NCBI GenBank assembly: GCA_002414865.1
Contig: DIAQ01000099.1
Location: forward strand, 1 to 6,229
Length of the DNA: 6,229 nt
Reading direction: 5' to 3'
DNA from: a candidate division Hyd24-12 bacterium UBA5074
Lineage (GTDB): Bacteria; Fermentibacterota; Fermentibacteria; Fermentibacterales; Fermentibacteraceae
The notes below the pieces were generated by a model. That model searched no databases and was not told the origin of the DNA. It was given only the letters and a program-made list of their open reading frames with translations. The translations under genes and the position numbers were made by a program. Shown here piece by piece: positions 1 to 6,029 of this stretch (positions are counted from its first letter, which is position 1; every line of letters begins with the position of its first letter).

Positions 1-2
1 GC

Positions 3-2348
3 CTACTCCCGCCTGATGTAGCCCACGGCTCTGTCGGCGTCTCCGTCCATCGCTATGGTGATCGAGGCGCCCTGCACCTCGCGGCTCACCCTGATCACCT
101 TGACAACCTCCTCGAGGTGTTCGGAATCCGGCACGAGCTTCTTGAGCTGGTTGTGCGACAGCTTGAAGAAGTCCTCGTTGAAGATCACACCCGGGTCGTC
201 CGGGTAGAGGGGCAGGTACTTGATGTCGGCCTCGACCAGGTCCTGGAAGAAGTGTGTGCCGAACGAGAGGTCCGGCACATAGCCGCTCTTCGCCCTGGCT
301 ATCTCGATCAGCATCGAGGTGTTGTTGATGTCGCTGTATCCCACGCGCACGCCGAGCTTGATGTCTCCCCTGCTGCCCCACCTTCCGGGGCCCATGAGGA
401 TGAAGCGCTTGGCCGGGAGCTTCTGGTTCAGCTTGCTCACCACGCGCCCCACATCCACCAGCTCCTCCATGCTCCCGAGGGAGTCATAGCCCTCGGGGTC
501 GACATAGACGATGAACTGTATGTCCTTTGCCAACCCGGTGGTTATGAACTTCAGCGCCGTGAACAGGACGCTCGACTCGTCCAGCCCGACGGGCAGGATC
601 ACCTTGTCCACGCCCTTGCCATGGCTCTGAGGACGGCACTGCAGGAGGCACGGCGTCTGGACGTCGCCCTCGTAGGCGAACTCGATGTCCACGGGGAATC
701 CCAGCTCCTTCTCGAGGATGTGCATCATGGTGTGGATCTGGGTGACGAACGGACTCTGTGTGAGAAGCTTCTGGAAGGTGACCACAGGAGTCTGCTCCTC
801 GAGATTGAGCAGGTTTCCCACCGGTGTCGTCAGGTTGCCCTCCTGGAACAGAGAGATGATGTAGGAGAGGGCCGGATAATCCCTGGTGAACTCCCTGACG
901 AGGTGGTCGAAGCCCACGGTCTCGAACTGCCTGGTGTCGAGGTTGACGACATCCACGCTCTTCTGCGCGTATCTGATTATCTCGTCCGGTGATATGTTCA
1001 CGCGGAGACCGGGCTGCCCGGGGCTGACGAGAACGGGGTAATCCTCTCCGATGCGGTCCACCGCCCGGGTTCCCAGGCCAGTCACGAGCCTCACCACGCC
1101 ATCGTCCCTGCGGATGCGGGGAGACCAGCGGAACTCGTTGCGGCTGAATGCCACGCCTGCGTATGCCGGGAAGTAGTACTGCCCGACCCTGCGGCCGACG
1201 ACCTCCTGGATCAGGATGGCCATCTCCTCGTGGAAGTCGAGCAGACCCCTTTCCCTGCGGTACTCGATGGGATCCGGTGCGAAGACGCTCGCGTAGACCT
1301 CGACGATCGCCTCGGCCAGCTCCTCGAGGCGCTCCTTCTTCGTCCCCTGGTTCGACACGAAGAGGCTCTTGTACTTGCCTGCGAACGCCGAGCCCACGCT
1401 GTCCTCGAGCAGGCTCGAGGAGCGCACGATGAGGGGCACGTCGCCGAAGTCGTCGAGCGCCATGCTCAGCCCGTTCAGGACGTCGTTGGGAAGGAACGAG
1501 TTCTTGAATATCTGGCGCAGGTACATGTGTTCCTGGCGAAGCTCCGACGGATCGGTGTACTTGATGGAGAGCAGCTCCTCCAGATCGTTGTGGTGCACGA
1601 ACTCGAGGATGGCGTCGGATGCTATGTACCAGCTCTTCGGTATGCGGAGGTTGCGCAGCACCACATGGTCGGCCTTGGCCGACTGGAGGACCTTCTCGGC
1701 CCTGAAAAGCCCGGCGGCCTTGCCTCCGAACTTGCCATTGCCCGAGGCGGGGCCGAACGAGTGCTTCATGAGGTTCGAGAAATCGGCGACTGTGACATGC
1801 TTCTTCACGACGTTGATGAAGTCGAGGTCGTCGGTGAAGAGCCTGCGGATCAGCGCCACCCTGATGCCCGTGCTCTCCTCCGGGGCGAGGTTCTGCTGGG
1901 CGTCGGGCAGCATCGAGAAGCGCTGGAGGGCCTCGGCGAGCTGGGCGAACGGTATGTCCCGCTTCTCCGTGGCAGAGCTGAGGAAGCGGGTGTTCTCGGA
2001 GCGCAGCCATGTGCTCACCATGCTGGTTATCTCGTCCGAGCCCAGCTCCTCCTCCGCGATCATGAAGACCTGCTCGATGAAGTCCTCGAGGGCCTCGTAG
2101 TCAATGCGTGCAATGGGCCTGTTGTCGGAGTACAGGTCGTCAGGACTCACTCCCTCGGTACCCTTGGTCAGAAGGTCCGTCATCACCTCGGCGATGCGCT
2201 TCACGCCCCTCTTGAAGAGGTAGTTCAGCATCTTGCGGCCCATGCGCTTGACCAGAAGCGGGTTGGTCTCCCACAGGAGGTCGATGATGACCTTCCATTC
2301 GGGCTTCGGTACCTTCCCGGGCTGAATGCAGGCGTTGTCCAGGACCAT
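3..2348 (-). CDS. PEP/pyruvate-binding domain protein (PPDK N-terminal type), 781 aa
   Basis: Large, probably cytoplasmic protein built around the ATP-binding (ATP-grasp) domain of PEP synthase and pyruvate phosphate dikinase. Seen: residues 1-200 are mostly helical with no catalytic motif; the FGGKAAGL glycine/lysine motif is at 207-214; the VRSSSLLED...FAGKY segment at 308-326 matches the conserved RSS/FAG region; IEF...LLQCRPQ at 555-573 keeps the Glu, Gln and Arg that end the ATP site. A further conserved-looking block at 649-684 (GPGRWGSRGD, then VGYSDINNT) is not part of PEP synthase. There is no phosphohistidine swivel domain and no PEP/pyruvate TIM barrel, so this is not a complete PEP synthase or PPDK. 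From memory, proteins with this architecture occur in several bacterial phyla with no settled function. ATG at 2346-2348 follows GGAGG by 4 nt; the stop is TAG at 3-5. It is divergent from the beta-barrel gene. Inference: an ATP-dependent phosphotransferase or sensor. Family is confident, role is not. Confidence 0.93.
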   Translation of the reverse strand: MVLDNACIQPGKVPKPEWKVIIDLLWETNPLLVKRMGRKMLNYLFKRGVKRIAEVMTDLLTKGTEGVSPDDLYSDNRPIARIDYEALEDFIEQVFMIAEEELGSDEITSMVSTWLRSENTRFLSSATEKRDIPFAQLAEALQRFSMLPDAQQNLAPEESTGIRVALIRRLFTDDLDFINVVKKHVTVADFSNLMKHSFGPASGNGKFGGKAAGLFRAEKVLQSAKADHVVLRNLRIPKSWYIASDAILEFVHHNDLEELLSIKYTDPSELRQEHMYLRQIFKNSFLPNDVLNGLSMALDDFGDVPLIVRSSSLLEDSVGSAFAGKYKSLFVSNQGTKKERLEELAEAIVEVYASVFAPDPIEYRRERGLLDFHEEMAILIQEVVGRRVGQYYFPAYAGVAFSRNEFRWSPRIRRDDGVVRLVTGLGTRAVDRIGEDYPVLVSPGQPGLRVNISPDEIIRYAQKSVDVVNLDTRQFETVGFDHLVREFTRDYPALSYIISLFQEGNLTTPVGNLLNLEEQTPVVTFQKLLTQSPFVTQIHTMMHILEKELGFPVDIEFAYEGDVQTPCLLQCRPQSHGKGVDKVILPVGLDESSVLFTALKFITTGLAKDIQFIVYVDPEGYDSLGSMEELVDVGRVVSKLNQKLPAKRFILMGPGRWGSRGDIKLGVRVGYSDINNTSMLIEIARAKSGYVPDLSFGTHFFQDLVEADIKYLPLYPDDPGVIFNEDFFKLSHNQLKKLVPDSEHLEEVVKVIRVSREVQGASITIAMDGDADRAVGYIRRE

Positions 2349-2376
2349 CGATCCTCCGTCCTTTCAGGCAGACTGG

Positions 2377-2405
2377 AAACAACCTGATGCCCCTTCGCTT
2401 GTCAA
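2377..2405 (-). promoter_or_regulatory. Possible sigma-70-like promoter for the PEP/pyruvate-binding gene
   Basis: Reading on the minus strand, a perfect TTGACA lies at 2405-2400, followed by a 17-nt spacer and TTGTTT at 2382-2377. The -35 box and spacing are ideal, but the -10 box matches TATAAT at only two positions. A transcript from here would have a leader of roughly 20-25 nt containing the GGAGG at 2353-2357. Whether it is a functional promoter is inference, as the host's consensus is unknown. Confidence 0.35.
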
Positions 2406-2428
2406 CCCGGGGGGACACAGGCGGGCTG

Positions 2429-2448
2429 CGCCGGCGGGGAACTTCCCC
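2429..2448. promoter_or_regulatory. Candidate operator: palindromes in the divergent intergenic region
   Basis: Two abutting symmetric sequences lie in the 158-bp region between the divergent genes: CGCCGGCG at 2429-2436 and GGGGAA-C-TTCCCC at 2436-2448, the latter with perfect 6-bp arms around a single base. The position, between the gene 1 promoter candidate and the start of the beta-barrel gene, suits a dimeric regulator acting on both genes. I do not recognise the motif as a known regulator's site. The rest of 2349-2506 holds the two ribosome-binding sites and no convincing plus-strand promoter. Confidence 0.3.
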
Positions 2449-2491
2449 ACAGGAGCTGCGTTCGAGCGTATGGAGGGAAAAGGGCAAGGAT

Positions 2492-2496
2492 GGAGG
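2492..2496 (+). promoter_or_regulatory. Ribosome-binding site deciding the beta-barrel gene start
   Basis: GGAGG lies 10 nt before the ATG at 2507. The reading frame is open upstream to an ATG at 2387, but that extension would add 40 Arg- and Gly-rich residues ahead of a clear signal peptide. The site therefore supports 2507 as the true start. Confidence 0.65.
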
Positions 2497-2506
2497 TCCA
2501 AGGATC

Positions 2507-3175
2507 ATGAGTTCACGGATTGTCTGGAGCATCGGTCCCGCACTGGTTGTCCTGGCCTGCTTCCCGGTCGCCGCAGGCGCTGCAGGAGTCAGCCTCGGTC
2601 CCACGGGGGGAACTACGGGTGTCGGCCTCGAAGGAACCGTCCAGTTCAGCGACAATGCAGGTCTGAGGTTTTCCCACGGCGTCATGGGCGCCAGGACCAG
2701 CTTCAGCTACAACAGCATCCCTTATGCATTCGACGCATCGCTCGACTGGCTCGGAGCCTTCCTCGACCTATATCCGACGAGCAGCTCGTTCCGCCTGAGC
2801 GCCGGGGCCATGGCCGTCACAGGCGACGTCTCGGTCGAGGTCGAGTCAGGCTCGCCCGTCTCGATAGGGGGCAACACCTACTCGCCCGACCAGCTGGGCA
2901 GGATCGGCGGGCAGGTCACACTGGAGCCCGTAGTGCCATATCTCGGGATCGGATGGGATTCGCGCCGGTCGAACGCCTTCGGCTTCAGCCTCGACCTGGG
3001 CGTGGCGGTGCAGAAGTTCGATCTCGAGCTCTCCCAGTCCGGAGGAACCCTTCCGGCCGAGCTCAGGCAGATCCTCACGCAACATGTCGACGCCGAGGAG
3101 CAGGATCTGGAGAGACAGATCAACAGGCTGGGCGTCTTCCCGGTCATCCGGGCGGGCTTCTGCCTCAGCATCTGA
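2507..3175 (+). CDS. Outer-membrane beta-barrel protein, 222 aa
   Basis: Predicted exported outer-membrane protein. Residues 1-26 are a type I signal peptide (Arg4, hydrophobic core 6-20, cleavage near AAGA/A). The mature part alternates short polar and hydrophobic stretches typical of an 8- to 10-strand barrel: GTTGVGLEGTVQF (35-47), the DASLDWLGAFLDLYP strand pair (76-90), FRLSAGAMA (95-103), GGNTYSPDQLG (121-131), PYLGIGWD (144-151) and GFSLDLGVAVQ (159-169). This order of motifs matches an uncharacterised beta-barrel family I know from Proteobacteria and other diderms; it has no assigned substrate. Residues 183-206 form a charged helical insertion before the last strand, as in those relatives. 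The chain ends in LSI rather than the usual aromatic residue, so recognition by the barrel assembly machinery may be atypical. It is transcribed away from gene 1 and converges on the lipoprotein gene with only 34 bp between the stops. Barrel call is firm; function unknown. Confidence 0.88.
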   Translation: MSSRIVWSIGPALVVLACFPVAAGAAGVSLGPTGGTTGVGLEGTVQFSDNAGLRFSHGVMGARTSFSYNSIPYAFDASLDWLGAFLDLYPTSSSFRLSAGAMAVTGDVSVEVESGSPVSIGGNTYSPDQLGRIGGQVTLEPVVPYLGIGWDSRRSNAFGFSLDLGVAVQKFDLELSQSGGTLPAELRQILTQHVDAEEQDLERQINRLGVFPVIRAGFCLSI

Positions 3176-3191
3176 AGGATGGCAGCGCTCC

Positions 3192-3249
3192 GGGCCTGCC
3201 GGGTTCCGCCTAGTAGAGCCCCAGAAGGACGATCTGTCCCGGCAGGCCC
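3192..3249. terminator. Perfect 12-bp inverted repeat at a convergent gene junction
   Basis: GGGCCTGCCGGG at 3192-3203 is the exact reverse complement of CCCGGCAGGCCC at 3238-3249, with a 34-nt loop. It begins 17 nt after the beta-barrel stop and runs into the last 40 nt of the lipoprotein gene on the other strand, so a GC-rich hairpin could form in both transcripts. Neither side is followed by a T-tract, so it is not a canonical Rho-independent terminator. It may block or protect the ends of the two converging mRNAs. The repeat is directly seen; its role is inferred. Confidence 0.45.
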
Positions 3250-4190
3250 ATCAGCGCATATCCACCTGACGGCGATATCGAGATGTCGCCGATACCCTGC
3301 CAGAACTCCGCCGAGTAGACCTGCTCGCCGCTCGAAGAGCAGATGACGAGCCCCCTGGTGGGGCAACCCGCATAGAAGTAATCCAGATCGGACGTGGCAT
3401 CTCCGCAGAAAGGCTCCTCGGGCAGCGTGAGGAGGAGAGCGGGCTGGCAGTCCGGGCCGAGCAGCCAGAGCTCGTTGCTGCCGTCGACAGTTATGCAGGA
3501 GCCGTCCGCGCAGCCCTCGAGGTCGCCTATCGCAGGTCCGGGAGAGTACGAGGGGCCTGCCGATCCTGTGGGAACCTCGATCCTGTACACGGCCTTCTCG
3601 ACAGGTTCCAGCAGGAAGACCGCATCGCCCTGGGAGTCGGCCGCCATGGCCGTGCAGCCCGCAAGACCAGTCCGCACCTCCATGGAGACCGTCCATGACG
3701 CCGCGTCCACTCCGAGGAGCGTCCCGTCCTGCCGTAGCACGAGGATTACCTCATCTCCGGGACAGCAGGCGACGCAGGAGCCGCCCATGCCCACGGCGGG
3801 AAGCATGGTTGCCGAAGAGCAGTCCACGGGCACGAGGGAATCCCCCGTGAGAATGGCTCCGGCGGCGCCGGAAACGGCGACGTCGACAGCCTCCCGGCCG
3901 AGCTGGAAGCTCGCAGAGAGCTCTCCAGCCTCGCAGCCGAGCAGCCAGGCCGAGGAACCCGAGGCGGCCAGCGCGTAAGAGTCCCCGGCGTCTACCAAGG
4001 CGCATCCCGGGAGCGAGTCGGTCTGGACGGCAAGGACGAGCTCGGTCGGGTAGGCTGGGACATCCTCGGGCTCGAGGATGCAGGCGGAGGTCAGGCAGGC
4101 GGCAGCGCAGGCCGGCCAGGCGCATCCGCGCAGCAGGCTCCTGATGCCGACGATGCGGCCGGATGCCTCAGTCCGCCCAGTTCCCTTCAC
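3210..4190 (-). CDS. Probable Cys-rich lipoprotein with beta-propeller-like repeats, 326 aa
   Basis: Last gene of the minus-strand cluster. It begins at GTG (4188-4190), 7 nt after GAGGAGGAG, and overlaps the 3' end of the upstream gene by 23 nt. The N-terminus has Arg12, Arg17 and Arg21, then a short hydrophobic stretch ending LTSAC with Cys37; the lipobox is imperfect (Thr at -3), so lipidation is probable rather than certain. The rest is built of short hydrophobic-strand units about 35-45 residues apart, for example YALAASGSSAWLLG (72), EVILVLRQDGTLLGVD (147), AVFLLEPVEKAVYRIE (190), ELWLLGPDCQPALLLT (240) and YALMGLPGQIVLLGLY (311). These suggest a WD40- or YVTN-like propeller, but no diagnostic motif is present. 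The mature part carries 13 further cysteines (63, 86, 124, 139, 142, 143, 179, 227, 232, 248, 262, 276, 284), high for a propeller and suggestive of disulfides outside the cytoplasm. No catalytic residues recognised; a surface or periplasmic binding role is inferred. Confidence 0.82.
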   Translation of the reverse strand: MKGTGRTEASGRIVGIRSLLRGCAWPACAAACLTSACILEPEDVPAYPTELVLAVQTDSLPGCALVDAGDSYALAASGSSAWLLGCEAGELSASFQLGREAVDVAVSGAAGAILTGDSLVPVDCSSATMLPAVGMGGSCVACCPGDEVILVLRQDGTLLGVDAASWTVSMEVRTGLAGCTAMAADSQGDAVFLLEPVEKAVYRIEVPTGSAGPSYSPGPAIGDLEGCADGSCITVDGSNELWLLGPDCQPALLLTLPEEPFCGDATSDLDYFYAGCPTRGLVICSSSGEQVYSAEFWQGIGDISISPSGGYALMGLPGQIVLLGLY

Positions 4191-4617
4191 CTGAATACTC
4201 CTCCTCGATCCGGGCGCGGAGGCGGGCCGCCTCCCCGTCGAGTGCTGCTATCGAATCCGGCCCCACGCCCCTCAGTTCTGCGATTTCCCTGCGCAGCTCG
4301 ACAGCTTCCAGGTCGCGGGCGAGAACATATCCGCGGAGGTATTTCACCCAGTTCACGAAGCCGATGTTCTGGGTCTCCCAGTTCAGGGTGCCCAGCCCGG
4401 CCAGTTCTCCGCCTTCGACGGTGAAGGAACCCGTGGACGCCAGGTCGCCGGGATCGGTCTCCCCTGCAGACTCCGCAAGGGTTCCGGAGAGGGCCGCATA
4501 GTCGCCGAGGCAGGCCTCGATCCTCTCGATCACGAAAGAGACCTCCCCCGTATCCACAGCGGCGGGGGCGGTGGCCTGCAGAACGCAGATCGCAAACAGA
4601 ATAGAAGAGAGTATCAT
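4168..4617 (-). CDS. Exported protein with C-terminal coiled coil, 149 aa, family not recognised
   Basis: I do not recognise this family. The first 20 residues (hydrophobic from Ile2 to Leu13, then ATAPAA) form a probable type I signal peptide, though without the usual Lys or Arg near the N-terminus. The middle part has a short conserved-looking aromatic segment, LNWETQNIGFVNWVKYLRGY (78-97). Residues 98-140 are a charged helix rich in Glu, Arg, Leu and Ala with heptad-like spacing (LARDLEAVELRREIAELRG, later AARLRARIEEEY), probably a coiled coil. The start at 4617 was chosen because its ATG overlaps the TGA of the upstream gene (ATGA), typical of coupling. An in-frame ATG at 4632 would add five residues and is also possible; neither has a strong ribosome-binding site. 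It lies between the OB-fold protein and the lipoprotein and overlaps both. Probably periplasmic; partner unknown. Confidence 0.8.
   Translation of the reverse strand: MILSSILFAICVLQATAPAAVDTGEVSFVIERIEACLGDYAALSGTLAESAGETDPGDLASTGSFTVEGGELAGLGTLNWETQNIGFVNWVKYLRGYVLARDLEAVELRREIAELRGVGPDSIAALDGEAARLRARIEEEYSGEGNWAD
4198..4206 (-). promoter_or_regulatory. Strong ribosome-binding site fixing the GTG start of the lipoprotein gene
   Basis: GAGGAGGAG on the minus strand lies 7 nt before GTG at 4190. It sits inside the upstream gene, where the same bases encode Glu-Glu-Glu near its C-terminus. No other in-frame ATG, GTG or TTG gives a complete signal sequence, so this site decides the start. Confidence 0.7.
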
Positions 4618-5027
4618 GACGTTGAACCCCATTCCGCGAGTCGCCCCACTCCCGTGATCGAGCCCGACCAGAGGCCCATGTGCCCCTTCTCGTCCGAGTC
4701 GAACCAGCCCTCCAGCAGCACGTATCTGCCCGTCCACTCGGACCATTCTCCGGAAGGAACCTCCACCCAGAGCCCGTTCCTGTAGAGGAAGTTCTCGCAG
4801 TCCTCCCTGTGGAGATAGATGGCGGTTCCCTCGAATTCGAGCGAGAGGTAGCCCTCCACCCTCACGAACAGCCCGTCATACGCCGCCGGATCGGAGATGA
4901 GGGCTATCATGGATATGTCCAGAGGGCTCTCCGGGGTGCCTTCTCCGGCACCCGCTCCAGCAGAAACGGATGACGGTGCAGAGAGAACCGCGGAGAGGAC
5001 GGCCGGCCACAGGAGCGTCCTGGCCAT
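4614..5027 (-). CDS. Exported small protein, probable OB-fold domain, 137 aa
   Basis: Signal peptide at residues 1-23 (Arg3, hydrophobic 5-15, SSVSA end), then a short Gly/Ala/Glu linker and a compact domain at 37-131. Features seen: DISMIALISDPAAYDGLFVRVEGYL (start at 37; the 'region, then D-G-x-x-V-R-V-x-G' pattern of OB-type barrels), a conserved-looking EFEGTAIYLHREDCENF (64-80), NGLWVEV (84-90), GRYVLLEGWFD (100-110) and GHMGLWSGSITGV (115-127). This arrangement matches a family of small exported bacterial proteins that I know only as hypothetical. AGGAGAGG precedes the ATG at 5025-5027 by 8 nt, and the ATG overlaps the upstream TGA by one base (TGATG), so translation is probably coupled to the repeat-protein gene. 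A ligand-binding periplasmic role is inferred; no catalytic residues are evident. Confidence 0.86.
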   Translation of the reverse strand: MARTLLWPAVLSAVLSAPSSVSAGAGAGEGTPESPLDISMIALISDPAAYDGLFVRVEGYLSLEFEGTAIYLHREDCENFLYRNGLWVEVPSGEWSEWTGRYVLLEGWFDSDEKGHMGLWSGSITGVGRLAEWGSTS

Positions 5028-5356
5028 CAGTGCAGCCTCTCCTGCCAGGGGTGTCCACCCTGCCAGCCCGCCTCGTATTCGTAGTCGACGAAGTACACCT
5101 CGAGGTCGGCCTCGTAGTCGTGTTCCACATAGAAGATGCTGACATCGGCCTGATAGCTGTAGTCGGTGAAGAACCAGACGGCGTCAGTATCGTCCGCCTC
5201 GTACTCGTAGTCGCTGGCGTAGACGCACAGGTCGGCCTCGTACTCGTAGTCGACGACATGGACGGACAGGTCGGCCTCATAGCTGTAATCGGTCACGAAC
5301 ACGCTGCCGCCCCAGGCCATGGAACAGCTCAGAGCCAGCAGGAATATGAAGCGCAT
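5027..5356 (-). CDS. Exported DUF6150-type tandem repeat protein, 109 aa
   Basis: Small exported protein made almost wholly of six tandem units of 13-15 residues with consensus V-x-x-V-D-Y-x-Y-E-A-D-L-x. Residues 1-17 (Arg2, hydrophobic FIFLLALS, then AWGG) are a signal peptide. Repeats begin at residues 19, 32, 45, 60, 74 and 87; the third and fourth are longer by two and one residues (the DDTDAVWFFT segment). The repeat region (19-99) holds 14 Tyr and 23 Asp or Glu and no Lys or Arg. The C-terminal tail is GGHPWQERLH. From memory this matches the DUF6150 family, whose members repeat a similar YxxxADxxVYxVDY unit; their function is unknown. An antiparallel beta-sheet or beta-solenoid fold with a Tyr ladder is plausible. 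The ATG at 5354-5356 follows GGGGGGTGAG, and the gene starts 19 nt after the membrane-protein gene and ends one base into the OB-fold gene. The DNA repeats have diverged, so the units are old and selected as protein. Confidence 0.9.
   Translation of the reverse strand: MRFIFLLALSCSMAWGGSVFVTDYSYEADLSVHVVDYEYEADLCVYASDYEYEADDTDAVWFFTDYSYQADVSIFYVEHDYEADLEVYFVDYEYEAGWQGGHPWQERLH
5060..5302 (-). repeat. Six coding tandem repeats (39-45 bp) in the DUF6150-type gene
   Basis: Units by position, in coding order: 5264-5302, 5225-5263, 5180-5224, 5138-5179, 5099-5137 and 5060-5098. The most conserved DNA core reads, on the plus strand, GGTCGGCCTCGTA with CGTAGTCG or CTGTAATCGG following, encoding the DYxYEADL part. 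Synonymous differences between units show divergence at DNA level while the protein pattern is held, arguing for selection on the protein rather than recent slippage. Confidence 0.85.
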
Positions 5357-5375
5357 ATGGACTCACCCCCCTGTT

Positions 5376-6029
5376 TCAGTTCCATCCGCCAGGCCTGAAC
5401 CTCGCGAATATCCCGACGGCCGCGGCCTCGTACTCCGCATGGGCTTCGGGGTCGATCCTCCTGCCGAAGTTGACCATCAGGGCGGGACCTACTCCCTCCA
5501 TCGTCGCGAAGGAGCCCTTCGCGGCCAGGATGGCTTCCCTGACGCTGCTGTCGAATACCCTGTAGACCTCTCCCGCATCGCCCTTGAGGACGAATGCCCT
5601 GGAGAACCGCTCGTCCTCGGGGAAATCGATGTCCTGCATGCCGAGGCTGCTTCCGATGGCATCCAGGATCCCGTGCTCGGGCCTGAGAATGAACCTCGGG
5701 AGCACCAGCACGCTGTCCACCAGGATGGCCACCGTCTGACGGTAGGTGTGGCTGCTGCGGCCCTGTGAAACGGTGTAGGAGTAGTCGGAGAGGGTGATCC
5801 TGCACCCGTCGTACTCCCGGCTTACCGCGTTGCGGTTCTTCTTCGACCTGCCGCGGCTGAACAGGTTGAACCCGTATATGGGCAGACCCGCGTCGGCCTC
5901 GTAGGAGTATCCGGCACGGAGTGCGATATCCTGCCACTTCGCCGCCCTCTTCCTCTCCTGGTGGATGCTGAAGGCGAATGCGGCTCCGGCGACCGCCACT
6001 ATGACGAGCAGCATGAGAAAAGGCGTCAT
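5376..6029 (-). CDS. Membrane-anchored protein of unknown function, 217 aa
   Basis: One N-terminal transmembrane helix (residues 3-22) is followed by a basic stretch, HQERKRAAK (23-31), which suggests that the C-terminal domain faces the cytoplasm. The soluble part contains YGFNLFSRGRSKKNRN (52-67), DYSYTVSQGRSSHTYRQTV (82-100), PRFILRPE (111-118), a DIDFPEDERFSRAFVLKGDAGEVYRVFD segment (starting at 133) and a late FGRRIDPEAHAEY (188-200). This order (short basic loop, Y-S-Y-T strand, a hydrophobic 'LP-x-F-x-L-R-P-E' strand, 'F-N/S-R-x-F' motif) matches a hypothetical protein family seen in Actinobacteria and other phyla, with no known function. The start at 6029 was chosen because its ATG overlaps the TGA of the nitroreductase gene (ATGA), AAGGGAG lies 9 nt before it, and the frame further upstream would add 62 Arg/Gly-rich residues ahead of the membrane helix. 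Next gene downstream is 19 nt away. Confidence 0.85.
   Translation of the reverse strand: MTPFLMLLVIVAVAGAAFAFSIHQERKRAAKWQDIALRAGYSYEADAGLPIYGFNLFSRGRSKKNRNAVSREYDGCRITLSDYSYTVSQGRSSHTYRQTVAILVDSVLVLPRFILRPEHGILDAIGSSLGMQDIDFPEDERFSRAFVLKGDAGEVYRVFDSSVREAILAAKGSFATMEGVGPALMVNFGRRIDPEAHAEYEAAAVGIFARFRPGGWN

Noticed and set aside
117..992. Plus-strand open frame of 291 codons, antisense to the same gene
   Set aside because: Same codon phase relation to the real gene as the other shadow frames; repetitive His/Glu/Leu/Asp composition without motifs.
484..2010. Second minus-strand frame of 508 codons inside the PEP/pyruvate-binding gene
   Set aside because: Arg/Pro/Gly-rich out-of-frame translation; the overlapping frame carries the conserved family motifs.
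1230..2387. Long plus-strand open frame (385 codons) opposite the PEP/pyruvate-binding gene
   Set aside because: It mirrors a gene with clear conserved ATP-grasp motifs, is rich in Val/Leu/His/Arg in the manner of antisense GC-rich frames, and has no recognisable domain.
2387..2506. N-terminal extension of the beta-barrel protein to an ATG at 2387
   Set aside because: The 40 extra residues are Arg/Gly-rich and would bury the signal peptide; the ATG at 2507 has GGAGG at suitable distance.
3176..3209. Canonical Rho-independent terminator between the convergent genes
   Set aside because: A GC stem is present, but no T-tract follows on either strand, so only a generic transcript-end hairpin is claimed.
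4618..4746. N-terminal extension of the coiled-coil protein to 4746
   Set aside because: It overlaps the coding sequence of the OB-fold gene deeply and precedes a signal peptide; the ATGA-coupled start at 4617 is more natural.
5060..5302. CRISPR array or non-coding tandem repeat
   Set aside because: The units are contiguous, diverged, multiples of three and translate into a conserved protein repeat after a signal peptide; there are no spacers.
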